A DNA stretch of 64,000 nucleotides from Psychrosphaera aestuarii (GTDB lineage: Bacteria > Pseudomonadota > Gammaproteobacteria > Enterobacterales > Alteromonadaceae), in assembly GCF_017948405.1 (NCBI RefSeq), contig NZ_CP072844.1, positions 1,426,001 to 1,490,000 on the forward strand, in the 5' to 3' direction. Positions 17,399 through 26,823 of this stretch are shown one piece after another. Position 1 is the stretch's first letter. Each line of letters starts with the position of its first letter. Made by a program: the position numbers and the translations under genes. The notes under the pieces were generated by a model, which worked only from the letters and a program-made list of their open reading frames with translations, had not been told where the DNA came from and made no database searches.

Positions 17399-17968
17399 CT
17401 ATTCATTTAGCCAAGTATGCTCTGAAACAATGTTACGAATACGTTGGTTGTACTTGTTATAGCCAACACTATTAAAGTTAGTGCTTTGGCTATTCATAAA
17501 GCCATGCTTATATTCACAAACATCAAGCGTAACCTGAGGAATAAAGGCTAAACGAGCAATTAAACTTGGTATGGAAAAGTGGTCTTCGTGTTCAGGAAAC
17601 ACTAAGTGGCAAGGAAATACAGGCTTAATATCAACATGGTGCCTAATTTGAGAGCCGTAAAACAGTACGCCTAATCTAATATTTTTATCGTCTAATTGAT
17701 CGGATACAGACCATAAAGCTGCTGCTCCAGCACTAAAGGCAATAATCACGTGAGGGTGCGAAAGCGCCTTAAGTTCATTAGTAATGGACATTGCATACTG
17801 TTCAATACCGACGTGTTCCATAAAATAACAGTATGCTTCGGATTCGCTGTTGAACGAACGTTGCTCATTATTATACGGTTCAACAATCGCATATGGCGCG
17901 TTTAAGGTGTCTGCAAAGTCTTTAACAGCCTCGGTATGACCAAAAATGTCGGTAATAATGATGTACAA
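17399..17968 (-). CDS. alpha/beta hydrolase-like protein (dienelactone-hydrolase-like), 189 aa
   Basis: A 189-residue cytoplasmic protein with an alpha/beta-hydrolase pattern: strand then nucleophile elbow IIAFSAGAAALW (Ser about 99), an acidic residue in LVFPEHEDHFS, and a late histidine in CEYKHGFMN. This resembles the compact dienelactone hydrolase group, but the elbow is FSAGA rather than the usual GxSxG. The substrate is unknown. It is the last gene of a tight three-gene unit (methyltransferase, pentapeptide-repeat protein, this gene), 9 bp after the pentapeptide gene. Confidence 0.65.
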   Translation of the reverse strand: MYIIITDIFGHTEAVKDFADTLNAPYAIVEPYNNEQRSFNSESEAYCYFMEHVGIEQYAMSITNELKALSHPHVIIAFSAGAAALWSVSDQLDDKNIRLGVLFYGSQIRHHVDIKPVFPCHLVFPEHEDHFSIPSLIARLAFIPQVTLDVCEYKHGFMNSQSTNFNSVGYNKYNQRIRNIVSEHTWLNE

Positions 17969-17977
17969 AATATTACC

Positions 17978-18874
17978 CTACCAACGACTTACAAAGCGGT
18001 TTGTAATAATGGAGATTAGTATACCTAGCATAAAATACCCTAATACATTTAAAGCTGTTTGAACCGGACCATTAGTTGCTGCACCAAATTGACCTTGGTT
18101 AATAAAGTGCAAAAGGGCATGGTGCCATGCGCTAGTGTAGTCGGAAAAAACATAACTTTTATACATACTAAAGTAAGCTGCAAACATACTGATCAATATT
18201 AAGGATGATGCCACCCACCGCTTTAAAGAATGACCAAAGTCAGACACTAAACCTATGACGGATGCAAATAAAACCCTTGGTAATTTAGAAAAGAAGCCAA
18301 GCTGTTCAATTTCCAGTAACAGCAAACTTAATCGATACTCTCTTGAACAATATTCAATAAACGGAGACAACTCTGTTCCTGACGTAAAAATAGTATGTTT
18401 AGCAGTTTTAGACTGTTTAAGTAAACGTAAAAAGTGCCGAGTACCGGTGACAAGTGCTGGTTTAAATTTGACTCTCAGTACTTTTACATTCCTAAAACTG
18501 GCTAAGTCAAAATCCACCATAGAAAAGTCTACGTCGTCCAAGCGACAATCATCCCAGTGCGAATCACGGCAGTTTGAACCTGATATTCTGGTAGTTCTAA
18601 ACTCAGAGCTCGATAAATCAGCGTTATTAAAATTTGATTCAGTTAAACGACAACCAATCCATTCAGTATTTTGACATTTTGCCTTACAAAAGCTGGTGAA
18701 GGTGTTTTCATCGGAAACACATCGTTCAAATTTAGACCCCGACAAGTCGCAGTTTTCAAAGACCGTATTACTTAAATTACAGGTTTCAAACAGACAATTT
18801 CGTAAGTCTGTGCCAGTTAAATTTAAGCCTTTCAAGTCATCGTTTGAATATACTTTATTGTATTGTGTACTCAT
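17978..18874 (-). CDS. pentapeptide-repeat protein with C-terminal membrane segments
   Basis: A 298-residue protein. Roughly residues 10-135 are pentapeptide repeats (runs of [ACS][DN][LF]xx such as GTDLRNCLFETCNLSNTVF), which fold as a right-handed quadrilateral beta-helix. The C-terminal third has two hydrophobic segments (WVASSLILISMFAAYFSMY and VLGYFMLGILISIITNRF), so the helix is probably tethered to the inner membrane. It overlaps the methyltransferase gene by 4 bp and precedes the hydrolase-like gene. Function unknown; some pentapeptide proteins mimic DNA and others are membrane scaffolds. Confidence 0.8.
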   Translation of the reverse strand: MSTQYNKVYSNDDLKGLNLTGTDLRNCLFETCNLSNTVFENCDLSGSKFERCVSDENTFTSFCKAKCQNTEWIGCRLTESNFNNADLSSSEFRTTRISGSNCRDSHWDDCRLDDVDFSMVDFDLASFRNVKVLRVKFKPALVTGTRHFLRLLKQSKTAKHTIFTSGTELSPFIEYCSREYRLSLLLLEIEQLGFFSKLPRVLFASVIGLVSDFGHSLKRWVASSLILISMFAAYFSMYKSYVFSDYTSAWHHALLHFINQGQFGAATNGPVQTALNVLGYFMLGILISIITNRFVSRW

Positions 18875-19851
18875 TGTTTGATAAATCCTGATAACGTGTT
18901 GTCCCGTTCCACAGGAAAGCGTTTGCTACTACCTGACTCAATAATCGCCTGAAATGTTTCTTGTGGCAGTCCATAAGGATCCCAAACAGGCGAGGTAAGT
19001 TGTTCATTCGCGATAAGCCCAACATCACTGTTTAGCTCCAAAAAAGACGCATAAATTGGCGAGTCAGCACGAATTCCATCGGCACTAAATAAATAGCCAT
19101 TTGACTTTAACCAATGGCAATAGTTTGCACGTATCGGTTTAATCTTTTCAAAGTTCTTATACAACAATGACGTCATAAAGTGCTCGGTAATTAGATCAAA
19201 ACTTTGTTCTGGAAATACATCTTGGCTTGATAAGTCACCTAATGCATATTTTACATCTAACTGTTTTAGCTCGTTTTGATATAACCTAACTTTCTTATCT
19301 AACGCCTTTGCACATTTAAACTTCTTATCACCTAATTCGAAGCTATATCTAAAAAATTTAGACTCTTGAATAGCAGCCAAAAACTGTTCAATTTGTTGAA
19401 GAGGAAACTGGCATCTATCAGTGAATGTAACTTCTATTTTCAAATCGTTATCTAATGCTTTAACTGCCTGTAAAATAATTAATAATTGCCCAAGCGCGTG
19501 AACATAACTTGCAACACCTGCTACCATAATTTTAAATGGGCCGTCCCCCGTATGTTCACGCAATTGCACTAGCAATGCTTTTTGCAACCATTCACGTTGC
19601 TCTTTCACTAAATACCAACTGCCAGCGGGAGGATGAGCTGCACAAAATAGCTTAGCTAAATGTGTGGCCCCTTTTGAAGGTTCCATGTAAGTGTGGAAGT
19701 TGTCACCACTGTCTGCTAACAGATCATCTTCTATTCCAGAAAATTCACAATAAACTCGACTTTCATGGTAACCACACGGCACGGGTTTACCATCGATGAC
19801 TTGGCAAGTATGGGCAATATCATTTAACTTGGTTTGGATTTTTTGGCTCAT
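18871..19851 (-). CDS. divergent class I methyltransferase-like protein, 326 aa
   Basis: Not firmly recognised. The centre (FKIMVAGVASYVHALGQLLI, then LKIEVTFTDRCQFPL and LGDLSSQDVFPEQSFDLITEHF) follows the strand and acidic-loop order of a Rossmann SAM methyltransferase. The glycine-rich motif I is degenerate (AGVASY instead of GxGxG). The N-terminal ~90 residues are rich in Cys, His and acidic residues. It is the first gene of an overlapping trio, and its end overlaps the pentapeptide gene by 4 bp, which suggests translational coupling. The substrate and activity are open. Confidence 0.6.
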   Translation of the reverse strand: MSQKIQTKLNDIAHTCQVIDGKPVPCGYHESRVYCEFSGIEDDLLADSGDNFHTYMEPSKGATHLAKLFCAAHPPAGSWYLVKEQREWLQKALLVQLREHTGDGPFKIMVAGVASYVHALGQLLIILQAVKALDNDLKIEVTFTDRCQFPLQQIEQFLAAIQESKFFRYSFELGDKKFKCAKALDKKVRLYQNELKQLDVKYALGDLSSQDVFPEQSFDLITEHFMTSLLYKNFEKIKPIRANYCHWLKSNGYLFSADGIRADSPIYASFLELNSDVGLIANEQLTSPVWDPYGLPQETFQAIIESGSSKRFPVERDNTLSGFIKQ

Positions 19852-19939
19852 AAGATAACGACTTATTTATAGAAATAATAAATAACATTGGATAATTTTA
19901 ATCATATAGGTATGAGATTGAATAGCAACGAAAACTCTT

Positions 19940-20548
19940 TTATTTTGCGGTCCAGTATGACTCCAAAATGGGCTTTTCATTACACAAAACGATACCATGA
20001 AATTTATCGCCTTTTATTACCACGCCAACACCTTTTGGGGTGCCCGACATTATAATATCGCCGTCCTCAAGGGTCATAAACGAAGATATATCGTGCAAAA
20101 ACTGTTCAGGTTGAAACATCATATGAGTAACTAGCCCGTGTTGCACAAGTTCGTCATTGATATAAAGTTTCATCGACAGGTCAGTTAAGTTGGCGGGGCA
20201 TTGAACAAAAGGACTAAAAACAGCCGCGCCATCAAAAGCTTTTGCTCGCTCCCACGGTAATCCTTGCGCTTTCAGCTCACTTTGTAATTGACGTTTGGTT
20301 AAATCTAAACCAAACCCAACGCCACTTATTGTATTGTTCTTTATTAAAAAACAAATTTCAGCTTCATAGTGAATAGTTTCGTTATGTGAAGTTAATTGTG
20401 AAGAAATAGCGGAATTCGGTTTTAAAAAAATCACAGGCTCTGCAGGAATCGCATTATTTAGTTCATTAATATGTTCTAAATAGTTCCTTCCTATACAGAC
20501 TACTTTAGATGGTGAAACTGTTTGTCCGATATATTCTATTAAATTCAA
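19940..20548 (-). CDS. fumarylacetoacetate hydrolase family protein
   Basis: A 202-residue protein of the FAH fold, similar to E. coli YcgM and human FAHD1, which act as acylpyruvate hydrolases or oxaloacetate decarboxylases. Metal-binding and active-site segments are visible: CIGRNYLEHINELNN, the acidic EAEICFLI, and IMSGTPKGVGVVIKGD near the C-terminus. The length fits the short single-domain FAH class. The gene stands alone with no tyrosine-degradation neighbours, so a housekeeping decarboxylase or hydrolase role is more likely than fumarylacetoacetate cleavage. Confidence 0.87.
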   Translation of the reverse strand: MNLIEYIGQTVSPSKVVCIGRNYLEHINELNNAIPAEPVIFLKPNSAISSQLTSHNETIHYEAEICFLIKNNTISGVGFGLDLTKRQLQSELKAQGLPWERAKAFDGAAVFSPFVQCPANLTDLSMKLYINDELVQHGLVTHMMFQPEQFLHDISSFMTLEDGDIIMSGTPKGVGVVIKGDKFHGIVLCNEKPILESYWTAK

Positions 20549-20592
20549 AGCTTTCTCCTGTCCCTGCTAGCACTTTGGTTGTCGTCGTTTCT

Positions 20593-21327
20593 TTAATTTA
20601 ACTCTAGGTCAAAAACGACACTCACGGATGATGTAAATACAAGATTCTCTTGTAAGTATTTACCAGGTCTCGCGGTATCCGCTTCGCGTTGTGAAAACGT
20701 AATGTTTTCAACACTCTTATTGGAGCCGTATCGGCCGTAATTAGCAGATGACGATGCGTTGATACTATATATACGACCAAGTTTAGCGTCAAAAGATTGA
20801 GCCAGTTCACTGCCAGATGATTTGGCATCTTTTACGGCCAGCGCGGTAGCTTCTGCTTTTAATTGCAGTTCTTGTGATGACTTAAGCTCTATGTTGATAA
20901 TTTGATTTATTTCGGCGCTAAGCGCAAAGTCTAAAAATTGGTTTAGTTTTGTAATGTCTTTTAACGAAACCTTAAGACTACGACTGGCCTTATAGCCGGT
21001 TAATACTTGTTGATTATTTACGTAGGTATACTTAGGTTGAGTGGCAATGCTCGAGGCAGAAATATCTTGCTCAGTGATATTAAATTTACTCGCACCGTCT
21101 AAAAACTGATTTACCCGAAAATCTACTTGCTGTTTTGCCGCAAGGCTTTCTTTTTGCGTGCTTTCAACAGACATACTTATCATAGCTATATCTGGCTTCG
21201 CTTGTACTTGTGCAGAACCCGTTACAGCAATATGGCGATTGTTGGGAAGGCTAGAGTTTGCAGAGGACAGAGGTGAGAAGGTTACGACAAAAAACGTAGT
21301 GATAATTAGGGAAATAATGGCTTTCAT
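20593..21327 (-). CDS. SIMPL domain protein (DUF541), secreted
   Basis: A 244-residue periplasmic protein. The cleavable signal peptide (AIISLIITTFFVVTFSPLSSANS) is followed by a SIMPL/DUF541 domain (HIAVTGSAQVQAKPDIAMISMSVE, then GYKASRSLKVSLKD). Bacterial members such as YggE and BP26 are linked to oxidative-stress tolerance and form ring oligomers. It has its own ATG with signal sequence; no operon partner is obvious. Function beyond the family label is unknown. Confidence 0.87.
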   Translation of the reverse strand: MKAIISLIITTFFVVTFSPLSSANSSLPNNRHIAVTGSAQVQAKPDIAMISMSVESTQKESLAAKQQVDFRVNQFLDGASKFNITEQDISASSIATQPKYTYVNNQQVLTGYKASRSLKVSLKDITKLNQFLDFALSAEINQIINIELKSSQELQLKAEATALAVKDAKSSGSELAQSFDAKLGRIYSINASSSANYGRYGSNKSVENITFSQREADTARPGKYLQENLVFTSSVSVVFDLELN

Positions 21328-21401
21328 GATCGTCTTCTCGTTATTTTATGACAATGGTTAATTTATAAGTATAAGTATAAGTTAACAAGCGATACGTGCT
21401 T

Positions 21402-21797
21402 TTATTCGTTGAATTCACCAAGCGCCAATATAGCACCTTCAGCGCGGTCACTTTGTACAAAAATATGGTCGTGGTAATAGGCAGCAACCACGTTAGCGCT
21501 AATTCCTTTTGCGGCAAGTTTAGCAGCAACAGCGGCCGTTAAACCAACCGCTTCAAGACTCGAATGCACAGTTAACGTGATCATTTTATAGGTGCCACTA
21601 TATTCAAGCCCAGCCAAATCAGCTGAGCATTTTGAGAGTATTAAGGTCAAGCCCTCTTTTTCTTTAAATGTTGCAATAGGATCAAAGCGAATACAATTTA
21701 ACAAGCTTTGATTTACCGTGCAAAATACGTATTCGTCTTGATTTAGCTCTGGTCGCATAGAGCTTAGAAGTGTATTTAAGTCCTTTATTCCAGTCAT
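21402..21797 (-). CDS. ACT-domain protein (DUF2241-like)
   Basis: A 131-residue cytoplasmic protein with two ACT-like halves. The C-terminal half (MITLTVHSSLEAVGLTAAVAAKLAAKGISANVV) follows the classic beta-alpha-beta ligand-binding pattern of amino-acid sensors and ends AAYYHDHIFVQSDRAEGAILAL. No catalytic domain is attached. Stand-alone ACT proteins of this group are common in proteobacteria and their ligands are unknown. Monocistronic. Confidence 0.8.
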   Translation of the reverse strand: MTGIKDLNTLLSSMRPELNQDEYVFCTVNQSLLNCIRFDPIATFKEKEGLTLILSKCSADLAGLEYSGTYKMITLTVHSSLEAVGLTAAVAAKLAAKGISANVVAAYYHDHIFVQSDRAEGAILALGEFNE

Positions 21798-21893
21798 GAT
21801 ACCGCTCGTTAATTCAGTAGTTTGATTTATAGTTAACTAATACGCTTATTTGATTAATATATAAGTAAATAAATAGGTTATGCAAACGGTTAT

Positions 21894-22628
21894 TTAAACA
21901 GGCGGATCCACTTTATCTTTATTTGAGGTATTCACACGGAACCAACCTGCAATTGAGTAGCGATCTCGTTTTGCTGGTAACACTTCGTGGGGAAACTCTT
22001 CACTTAAAAATGCCACAATAGTGCCTTGAAGTGGTGTTACTTTGACACCTTCCTTATCAGTATCACTTTTATAAAGGACTAATTCGCCACCATTATGTAA
22101 AGCCCAGCCAGAGTTTAAATAAACAACTATAGACAATACTCTGTTTGCTTCGCCCTTAAAGGCGTCGACATGGCGCTTGTAATAATTGCCAGGGCCATAA
22201 TGAGCAAAGTGGCTTTCGAACGAAAACAAGCCTAGAAACAATCGACGATTTAGAAAAACCTGAAGGGCTGTCGCCCAATTTAACCAACGTTGGCCCGCTT
22301 CTGTTTCGCCGGTAATCCAGCATATCTCATCGGTTCGGACAAACTCGTTTTTCGCATATAAGTTATCTCGACCAATACCAGCCTCTTTAAACTTTATTGA
22401 CGGAATTGCTTGCTGTTGAATAGTTAACGCTTGTACAAGTGAGTCCGGAAGTGCGTTATGACGAATACTATAACCTTGCTGATAGATATCATCTGCAATT
22501 AGTCCAAATAGGGTGTCATCATGGCCGAAGTCGCCATTGGAAACCAAATCTTTAGTTTGTAACGCGTACAATACGGTGTGCCTTAAAAAGTGAGTATAAC
22601 GGCGCGAGTCTAACGAATCATTGTACAT
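21894..22628 (-). CDS. 2-oxoglutarate/Fe(II)-dependent oxygenase (SM-20/PKHD type)
   Basis: A 244-residue prolyl-hydroxylase-like dioxygenase. The iron ligands are visible as HVD (KRHVDAFKGE, about residues 145-147) and a distal His in FPHEVLPAKRDRYSIAGWFR, whose Arg would bind 2-oxoglutarate. The core strands VLSIVVYLNSGW and GTIVAFLS separate them. Bacterial homologues hydroxylate proteins such as EF-Tu or are uncharacterised. The TIGR03643-family gene just upstream on the same strand may share its transcript. Confidence 0.87.
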   Translation of the reverse strand: MYNDSLDSRRYTHFLRHTVLYALQTKDLVSNGDFGHDDTLFGLIADDIYQQGYSIRHNALPDSLVQALTIQQQAIPSIKFKEAGIGRDNLYAKNEFVRTDEICWITGETEAGQRWLNWATALQVFLNRRLFLGLFSFESHFAHYGPGNYYKRHVDAFKGEANRVLSIVVYLNSGWALHNGGELVLYKSDTDKEGVKVTPLQGTIVAFLSEEFPHEVLPAKRDRYSIAGWFRVNTSNKDKVDPPV

Positions 22629-22682
22629 TTACCAAACAAATTTTATATGCCAATTTTAAAACTTAATATCCGTAATTTAAGC

Positions 22683-22934
22683 CTATTTATGTTTGTATTG
22701 AGTAGGGCAGTGAGATCGACTAATTGCCGGGTTCCTAAGTTTTAAATGTTTACTACTTCTTCCACTCACTCGTTTACGCCAAAGTTTAAAACTGCTGGTT
22801 CTTAATGAAGCTCGCATTAATGAGATAACCTCTGGTTCACGTAAACCATAAAGTGTCTCTATGGCCTCAAAGGGAGTTCGATCTTCCCACGCCATTTCTA
22901 TTATTCTTGATGTGTCTTCTTGTGAAAATTGCAT
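22683..22934 (-). CDS. TIGR03643/DUF2805 family small protein
   Basis: An 83-residue basic protein with a helix-turn-helix-like N-terminal half (SRIIEMAWEDRTPFEAIETLYGLREPEVISLMR) and a conserved SFKLWRKRVSGRSSKHLKL tail. This matches the short bacterial family known only by number. It may bind nucleic acid, but no function is established. It sits 54 bp upstream of the oxygenase gene on the same strand. Confidence 0.8.
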   Translation of the reverse strand: MQFSQEDTSRIIEMAWEDRTPFEAIETLYGLREPEVISLMRASLRTSSFKLWRKRVSGRSSKHLKLRNPAISRSHCPTQYKHK

Positions 22935-23197
22935 TGCTTAGACTCGATTACTGTTCACACAAAGAAGCTAATACGCTTTTTATCTGCTTGTGGATTAATG
23001 TATAGATAAGAAAAAATATGAATAAAAGTCTTGAGTATAACTAATAGCAAATAACCATAATGGCGACTTTAAAATATCTTGAATAGGCTATAAGTCTCAC
23101 TTAGACTTGCATCCACTTTAATACCATCTCTAAGCGTCAGTTTGGCAAGACTTTTTCTAAATCATTGCTCTCGGCGGTTTCTATTAAGAGCTTACTC

Positions 23198-24076
23198 ATG
23201 ACTTATCTTATTGCCGTAACTATTCTTTGGGCATTTTCTTTTAGTTTAATAGGAGTGTATTTACGAGATGTAGATCCATGGTTTTCTGTACTTATTCGCA
23301 CGGTATTAGCCATGGTTGTGTTTTTGCCTTTTACTAACGTAATGCAGGTATTAGTAAAACAACAAAACTCAAAGGATGGACTTTCAAATCGATTTTACAC
23401 TAAGTTAATGGCGATAGGAGCAATTCAGCTTGGTTTAATGTACGGGTTTTATTACCACTCATTTTTATATTTAAGCGTTCCCGAAGTACTTCTTTTTACT
23501 ATCATGACGCCGCTGTATGTGACTTTGTTTAATGACGTTTTGGATAAAACATTTCACCCAAGGTTCTTTGTTGCAGCGCTGCTCGCGGTTTTAGGCGCAT
23601 TAACCATTCGGTTTGATAATATAAATTCTGATTTTTTATTTGGTTTGCTGTTGGTTCAGTGTGCCAATATTTGTTTCGCTTTTGGTCAAGTTGCATACAA
23701 ACGTTTGATGCCTAGCCGATCAGTTATTTCTCAACACAAGGTATTTGGTTTTTTCTATATTGGTGCATTTGTCTTAGCGCTTATTTTGTACAGTATTTTT
23801 GGCAACGTAGAACGGTTACCAACTACGATGACACAATGGGGAATTCTACTTTACCTTGGAGTGGTAGCGTCTGGGTTGGGATATTTTGGTTGGAATCGAG
23901 GCGCCACCGAAGTAAATGTTGGTACATTAGCTGCCATGAATAATTTGCTTATACCCGCTGGTATTTTAGTAAATGTGTTGATTTGGAATAGAGAAGCTGA
24001 TGTCACTCGGTTAATGATTGGGGCTGGCATTATCATGTTGGCGTTATGGATAAGTACAAAAGTTAAACTTAAATAA
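23198..24076 (+). CDS. EamA/DMT-family transporter
   Basis: An inner-membrane protein with ten predicted hydrophobic helices in two EamA repeats (LIAVTILWAFSFSLIGVYL at the start; IMLALWISTKVKL at the end). The family exports small metabolites, amino acids or siderophore precursors. The frame is open from a TTG at 23165, but the ATG at 23198 (MTYLIAVTILW) places the first helix at the N-terminus as is usual, giving 292 residues. The ATP-grasp ligase gene starts 7 bp after its stop, so the two form an operon and the transporter may move that enzyme's product (inference). Confidence 0.87.
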   Translation: MTYLIAVTILWAFSFSLIGVYLRDVDPWFSVLIRTVLAMVVFLPFTNVMQVLVKQQNSKDGLSNRFYTKLMAIGAIQLGLMYGFYYHSFLYLSVPEVLLFTIMTPLYVTLFNDVLDKTFHPRFFVAALLAVLGALTIRFDNINSDFLFGLLLVQCANICFAFGQVAYKRLMPSRSVISQHKVFGFFYIGAFVLALILYSIFGNVERLPTTMTQWGILLYLGVVASGLGYFGWNRGATEVNVGTLAAMNNLLIPAGILVNVLIWNREADVTRLMIGAGIIMLALWISTKVKLK

Positions 24077-24083
24077 GCATATT

Positions 24084-25046
24084 ATGAAAAAAATCTACGT
24101 AATACATGAAAATAATGAATGGACAATTCATTTGCAAAACCGATTAGATGAGTTGCAATTGCCTTATGAAATGTGGCACTTGGATGAAGGGGTTTTAGAC
24201 TTATCAATGCCGCCGCCAGAAGGTGTTTTTTACAATCGTATTAGCGCTTCGTCTCATACTCGAGATCATAGATATGCACCGGAATATACTGAAGCTGTTT
24301 TAGCTTGGTTAGAGCGTCATGGCCGTACCGTTATTAATGGCAGTAGGGCACTTCGGTTAGAAGTAAGTAAAGTGAACCAGTATATGGCGTTAAACGCAGC
24401 GGGTATCGAAACCCCAAAAACAATTGTCGCTGTGGGTAAATCACAGATTATTGAAGCTGCAAAGTCATTAAATCAAAACTCATTTATTACAAAACATAAC
24501 AGGGCAGGAAAAGGGCAAGGAGTTCAGCTATTTCATTCTATTTCAGCCTTGTCTGATTATGTAAATGGTGCTGATTTTGATGAGCCTGTTGATGGAATTA
24601 CGTTGATACAGCAGTACATTGAAGCACCTATGCCCTATATTATTCGTCATGAATTTATCGGTGGAAAGTTTTTATATGCAGTTAAGGTGGACACATCTGA
24701 AGGGTTTGAGCTTTGCCCAGCCGATGCATGTTCAATAGACGATCTGTTTTGTCCAGCACCAAACGAATCATTAAATAATTCAAAAGTTGGCGGAGCTAAG
24801 GTTGAAGCACTATCACCAAAGTTTGAAATACTTCAAAATTATAACCCTGACTTTATTGCGACTTATGAACAATTTTTAGCAGACAATAACATTCAAGTTG
24901 CCGGCATCGAAGCGATACTTGATAAAGCGGGCAACAGTTACGCCTATGACGTTAATACCAACACGAATTACAATTCTGACGCGGAAAACGCCGTTGATAT
25001 TTATGCGATGCTTCACTTAGCCAAGTACCTTGCTACTTTCTTGTAA
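24084..25046 (+). CDS. ATP-grasp ligase, RimK-like
   Basis: A 320-residue enzyme of the ATP-grasp fold, which joins a carboxylate to an amine through an acyl phosphate. Features are the N-terminal Rossmann-like domain (KIYVIHENNEW), the ATP-binding lysine region (SFITKHNRAGKGQGVQLF, about 130-150), a middle IEAPMPYIIRHEFIGGKFLYAVKV strand and metal ligands in YDVNTNTNYN (about 293-302). It is nearest to alpha-glutamate/RimK-type ligases. Operon with the upstream EamA exporter. Its 3' end overlaps the convergent SulP gene by 30 bp. Substrates are unknown. Confidence 0.82.
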   Translation: MKKIYVIHENNEWTIHLQNRLDELQLPYEMWHLDEGVLDLSMPPPEGVFYNRISASSHTRDHRYAPEYTEAVLAWLERHGRTVINGSRALRLEVSKVNQYMALNAAGIETPKTIVAVGKSQIIEAAKSLNQNSFITKHNRAGKGQGVQLFHSISALSDYVNGADFDEPVDGITLIQQYIEAPMPYIIRHEFIGGKFLYAVKVDTSEGFELCPADACSIDDLFCPAPNESLNNSKVGGAKVEALSPKFEILQNYNPDFIATYEQFLADNNIQVAGIEAILDKAGNSYAYDVNTNTNYNSDAENAVDIYAMLHLAKYLATFL

Positions 25047-26687
25047 GTTAATGTAGTTTAGCGCTGCTTGCAGCGCTTGCTCTCTGCTTGAGAAATTATG
25101 CTCTTCATTTATTAGCTCTAATATATGAAACTTCTCAAGTTGCTCTTTAGTTTCCGTGTTAGGACACAATAAGAAAACTTCACAATCAACGTCTTTTGCA
25201 TCTTTAACCGCATTTTCTAGAGCTAAGCCAACAGTTACATCAAACATGGGAACGTCGCTTAAATCTAATATCATTACCTTGTAGTCTGAAATACTAGAAT
25301 GTTGGCGAGAAATTGCTTTAGATACGCTAAAAATCATTGGCCCTGATAAGTAAAAAAACAGCACCTTGCCCTTAGCACTGTCTAACAAAGAGCGCTCAAC
25401 TTTATTTAGCGGCACATTATCTGTATCGGCGTCGCTAATAGCTTGAACGTGACGTTCTTGTTCTTTACTCAACTTTTCTATGAGCATGATATTTGAGATA
25501 AACACACCCAAGCCAACTGCAGCAATTAAGTCTACAAATACGGTCAGCAACATAACCCCATACATAATGATCATGCCTTGCGTGCTTACTTTGTGAGCCC
25601 GTTGAATAAAACTCCAATCTAAGATGTTAAAACCGACATAGACAGCAATGCCAGCTAATACAGCCATGGGAATTGGTTCCGTCAGACTTCCTGCAACGAC
25701 TACCACCAAAGCTAGCATCACCGCTCTAATTACCCCTGACAACGGTGAACGCGCACCAACTTGAATATTCGTAACCGTGCCCATTGTCGCTCCCGCACCA
25801 GGCAGAGCGCCAAATAAACCTGAAATAAAGTTCGCCAAACCTTGGCCGCGAAGTTCCTTGTCAGAATCATGCTCTTTACGAGTTAAAGAGTCACCAATTA
25901 CAGCAGTTAAAAGTGTATCAATACAACCTAAAGTACCAAGAACAAGCGCATCAATAACCATGGTGGTAAACATTTCTGCGTTAAAATTAGGGATCACTAA
26001 TGAAGGTAAGCCTGCAGGGATAACACCTATTCTTCGAATGTCGTCGGCATCAAATAACAACACGGACAATAAGGTCACGCCGATAAGTGCAACAAGCTGA
26101 GCCGGTACATATTTTCGATATTGCTTCGGGAAATAAAAGAGGACCCCCAAAGTCAGCGCTCCAAGTAACAACTCGCTAAATTTTATGTTTGAGAGGATTT
26201 GTGGAAGCGAAGATACTGTTCCTATTACACCACCTGAGGGCGCTGATTGGCCAAGCAACGGGGCGAATTGAAGAATGATTAGTATGACACCGATACCAGA
26301 CATAAACCCTGATATGACGCTGTAGGGCATTAAAGTGACGTATTTTCCTAATTTTAGATAGCCAAGCAACATCTGAAAACCGCCGGCCATCATAACCACA
26401 GTAAATGACATTGCCATGCCGGTTTCTGGATATTTAGCCATCATGCTCGTGACTACGGCGGTCATGATAACCGTCATAGGTCCGGTAGGCTCAGAGATAA
26501 GAGTGTTTGAACCACCAAAAATGGCCGCGAAAAAGCCAACTAATATAGCACCCCAAAGGCCCGCCTCGGCACCTGCGCCAGAGGCAACACCAAATGCGAG
26601 TGCTAAAGGAAGAGAAATAATTGCGGTGGTAACGCCACCAAACATATCGCCTTTAAGATTCATGGATGCAAATCGGTTATCAGTCAA
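25017..26687 (-). CDS. SulP-family anion transporter with STAS domain
   Basis: A 556-residue inner-membrane protein. About 400 residues form the SLC26/SulP transport domain (GDMFGGVTTAIISLPLALAFGVASG, SEPTGPMTVIMTAVV, GLFGALPGAGATMGTVTNIQVGA). The C-terminal STAS domain is about residues 440-545 (VMILDLSDVPMFDVTVGLALENAV). Bacterial SulP proteins carry bicarbonate, sulfate or C4-dicarboxylates; no carbonic anhydrase gene is adjacent, so the anion is uncertain. The C-terminal coding end overlaps the convergent ATP-grasp gene by 30 bp. Confidence 0.92.
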   Translation of the reverse strand: MTDNRFASMNLKGDMFGGVTTAIISLPLALAFGVASGAGAEAGLWGAILVGFFAAIFGGSNTLISEPTGPMTVIMTAVVTSMMAKYPETGMAMSFTVVMMAGGFQMLLGYLKLGKYVTLMPYSVISGFMSGIGVILIILQFAPLLGQSAPSGGVIGTVSSLPQILSNIKFSELLLGALTLGVLFYFPKQYRKYVPAQLVALIGVTLLSVLLFDADDIRRIGVIPAGLPSLVIPNFNAEMFTTMVIDALVLGTLGCIDTLLTAVIGDSLTRKEHDSDKELRGQGLANFISGLFGALPGAGATMGTVTNIQVGARSPLSGVIRAVMLALVVVVAGSLTEPIPMAVLAGIAVYVGFNILDWSFIQRAHKVSTQGMIIMYGVMLLTVFVDLIAAVGLGVFISNIMLIEKLSKEQERHVQAISDADTDNVPLNKVERSLLDSAKGKVLFFYLSGPMIFSVSKAISRQHSSISDYKVMILDLSDVPMFDVTVGLALENAVKDAKDVDCEVFLLCPNTETKEQLEKFHILELINEEHNFSSREQALQAALNYINLQESSKVLG

Positions 26688-26823
26688 AATTTACTTCTCC
26701 GCAGTCTAAGAATAACAATTATGGTTATACGCTTAACTATCTGGCGGGAAATTCTATATCAGGTGTGCTAAAAAACACAGATGTATAAGCGTATGTCAGT
26801 AAAAGAATATTTTAACGGGTGTC

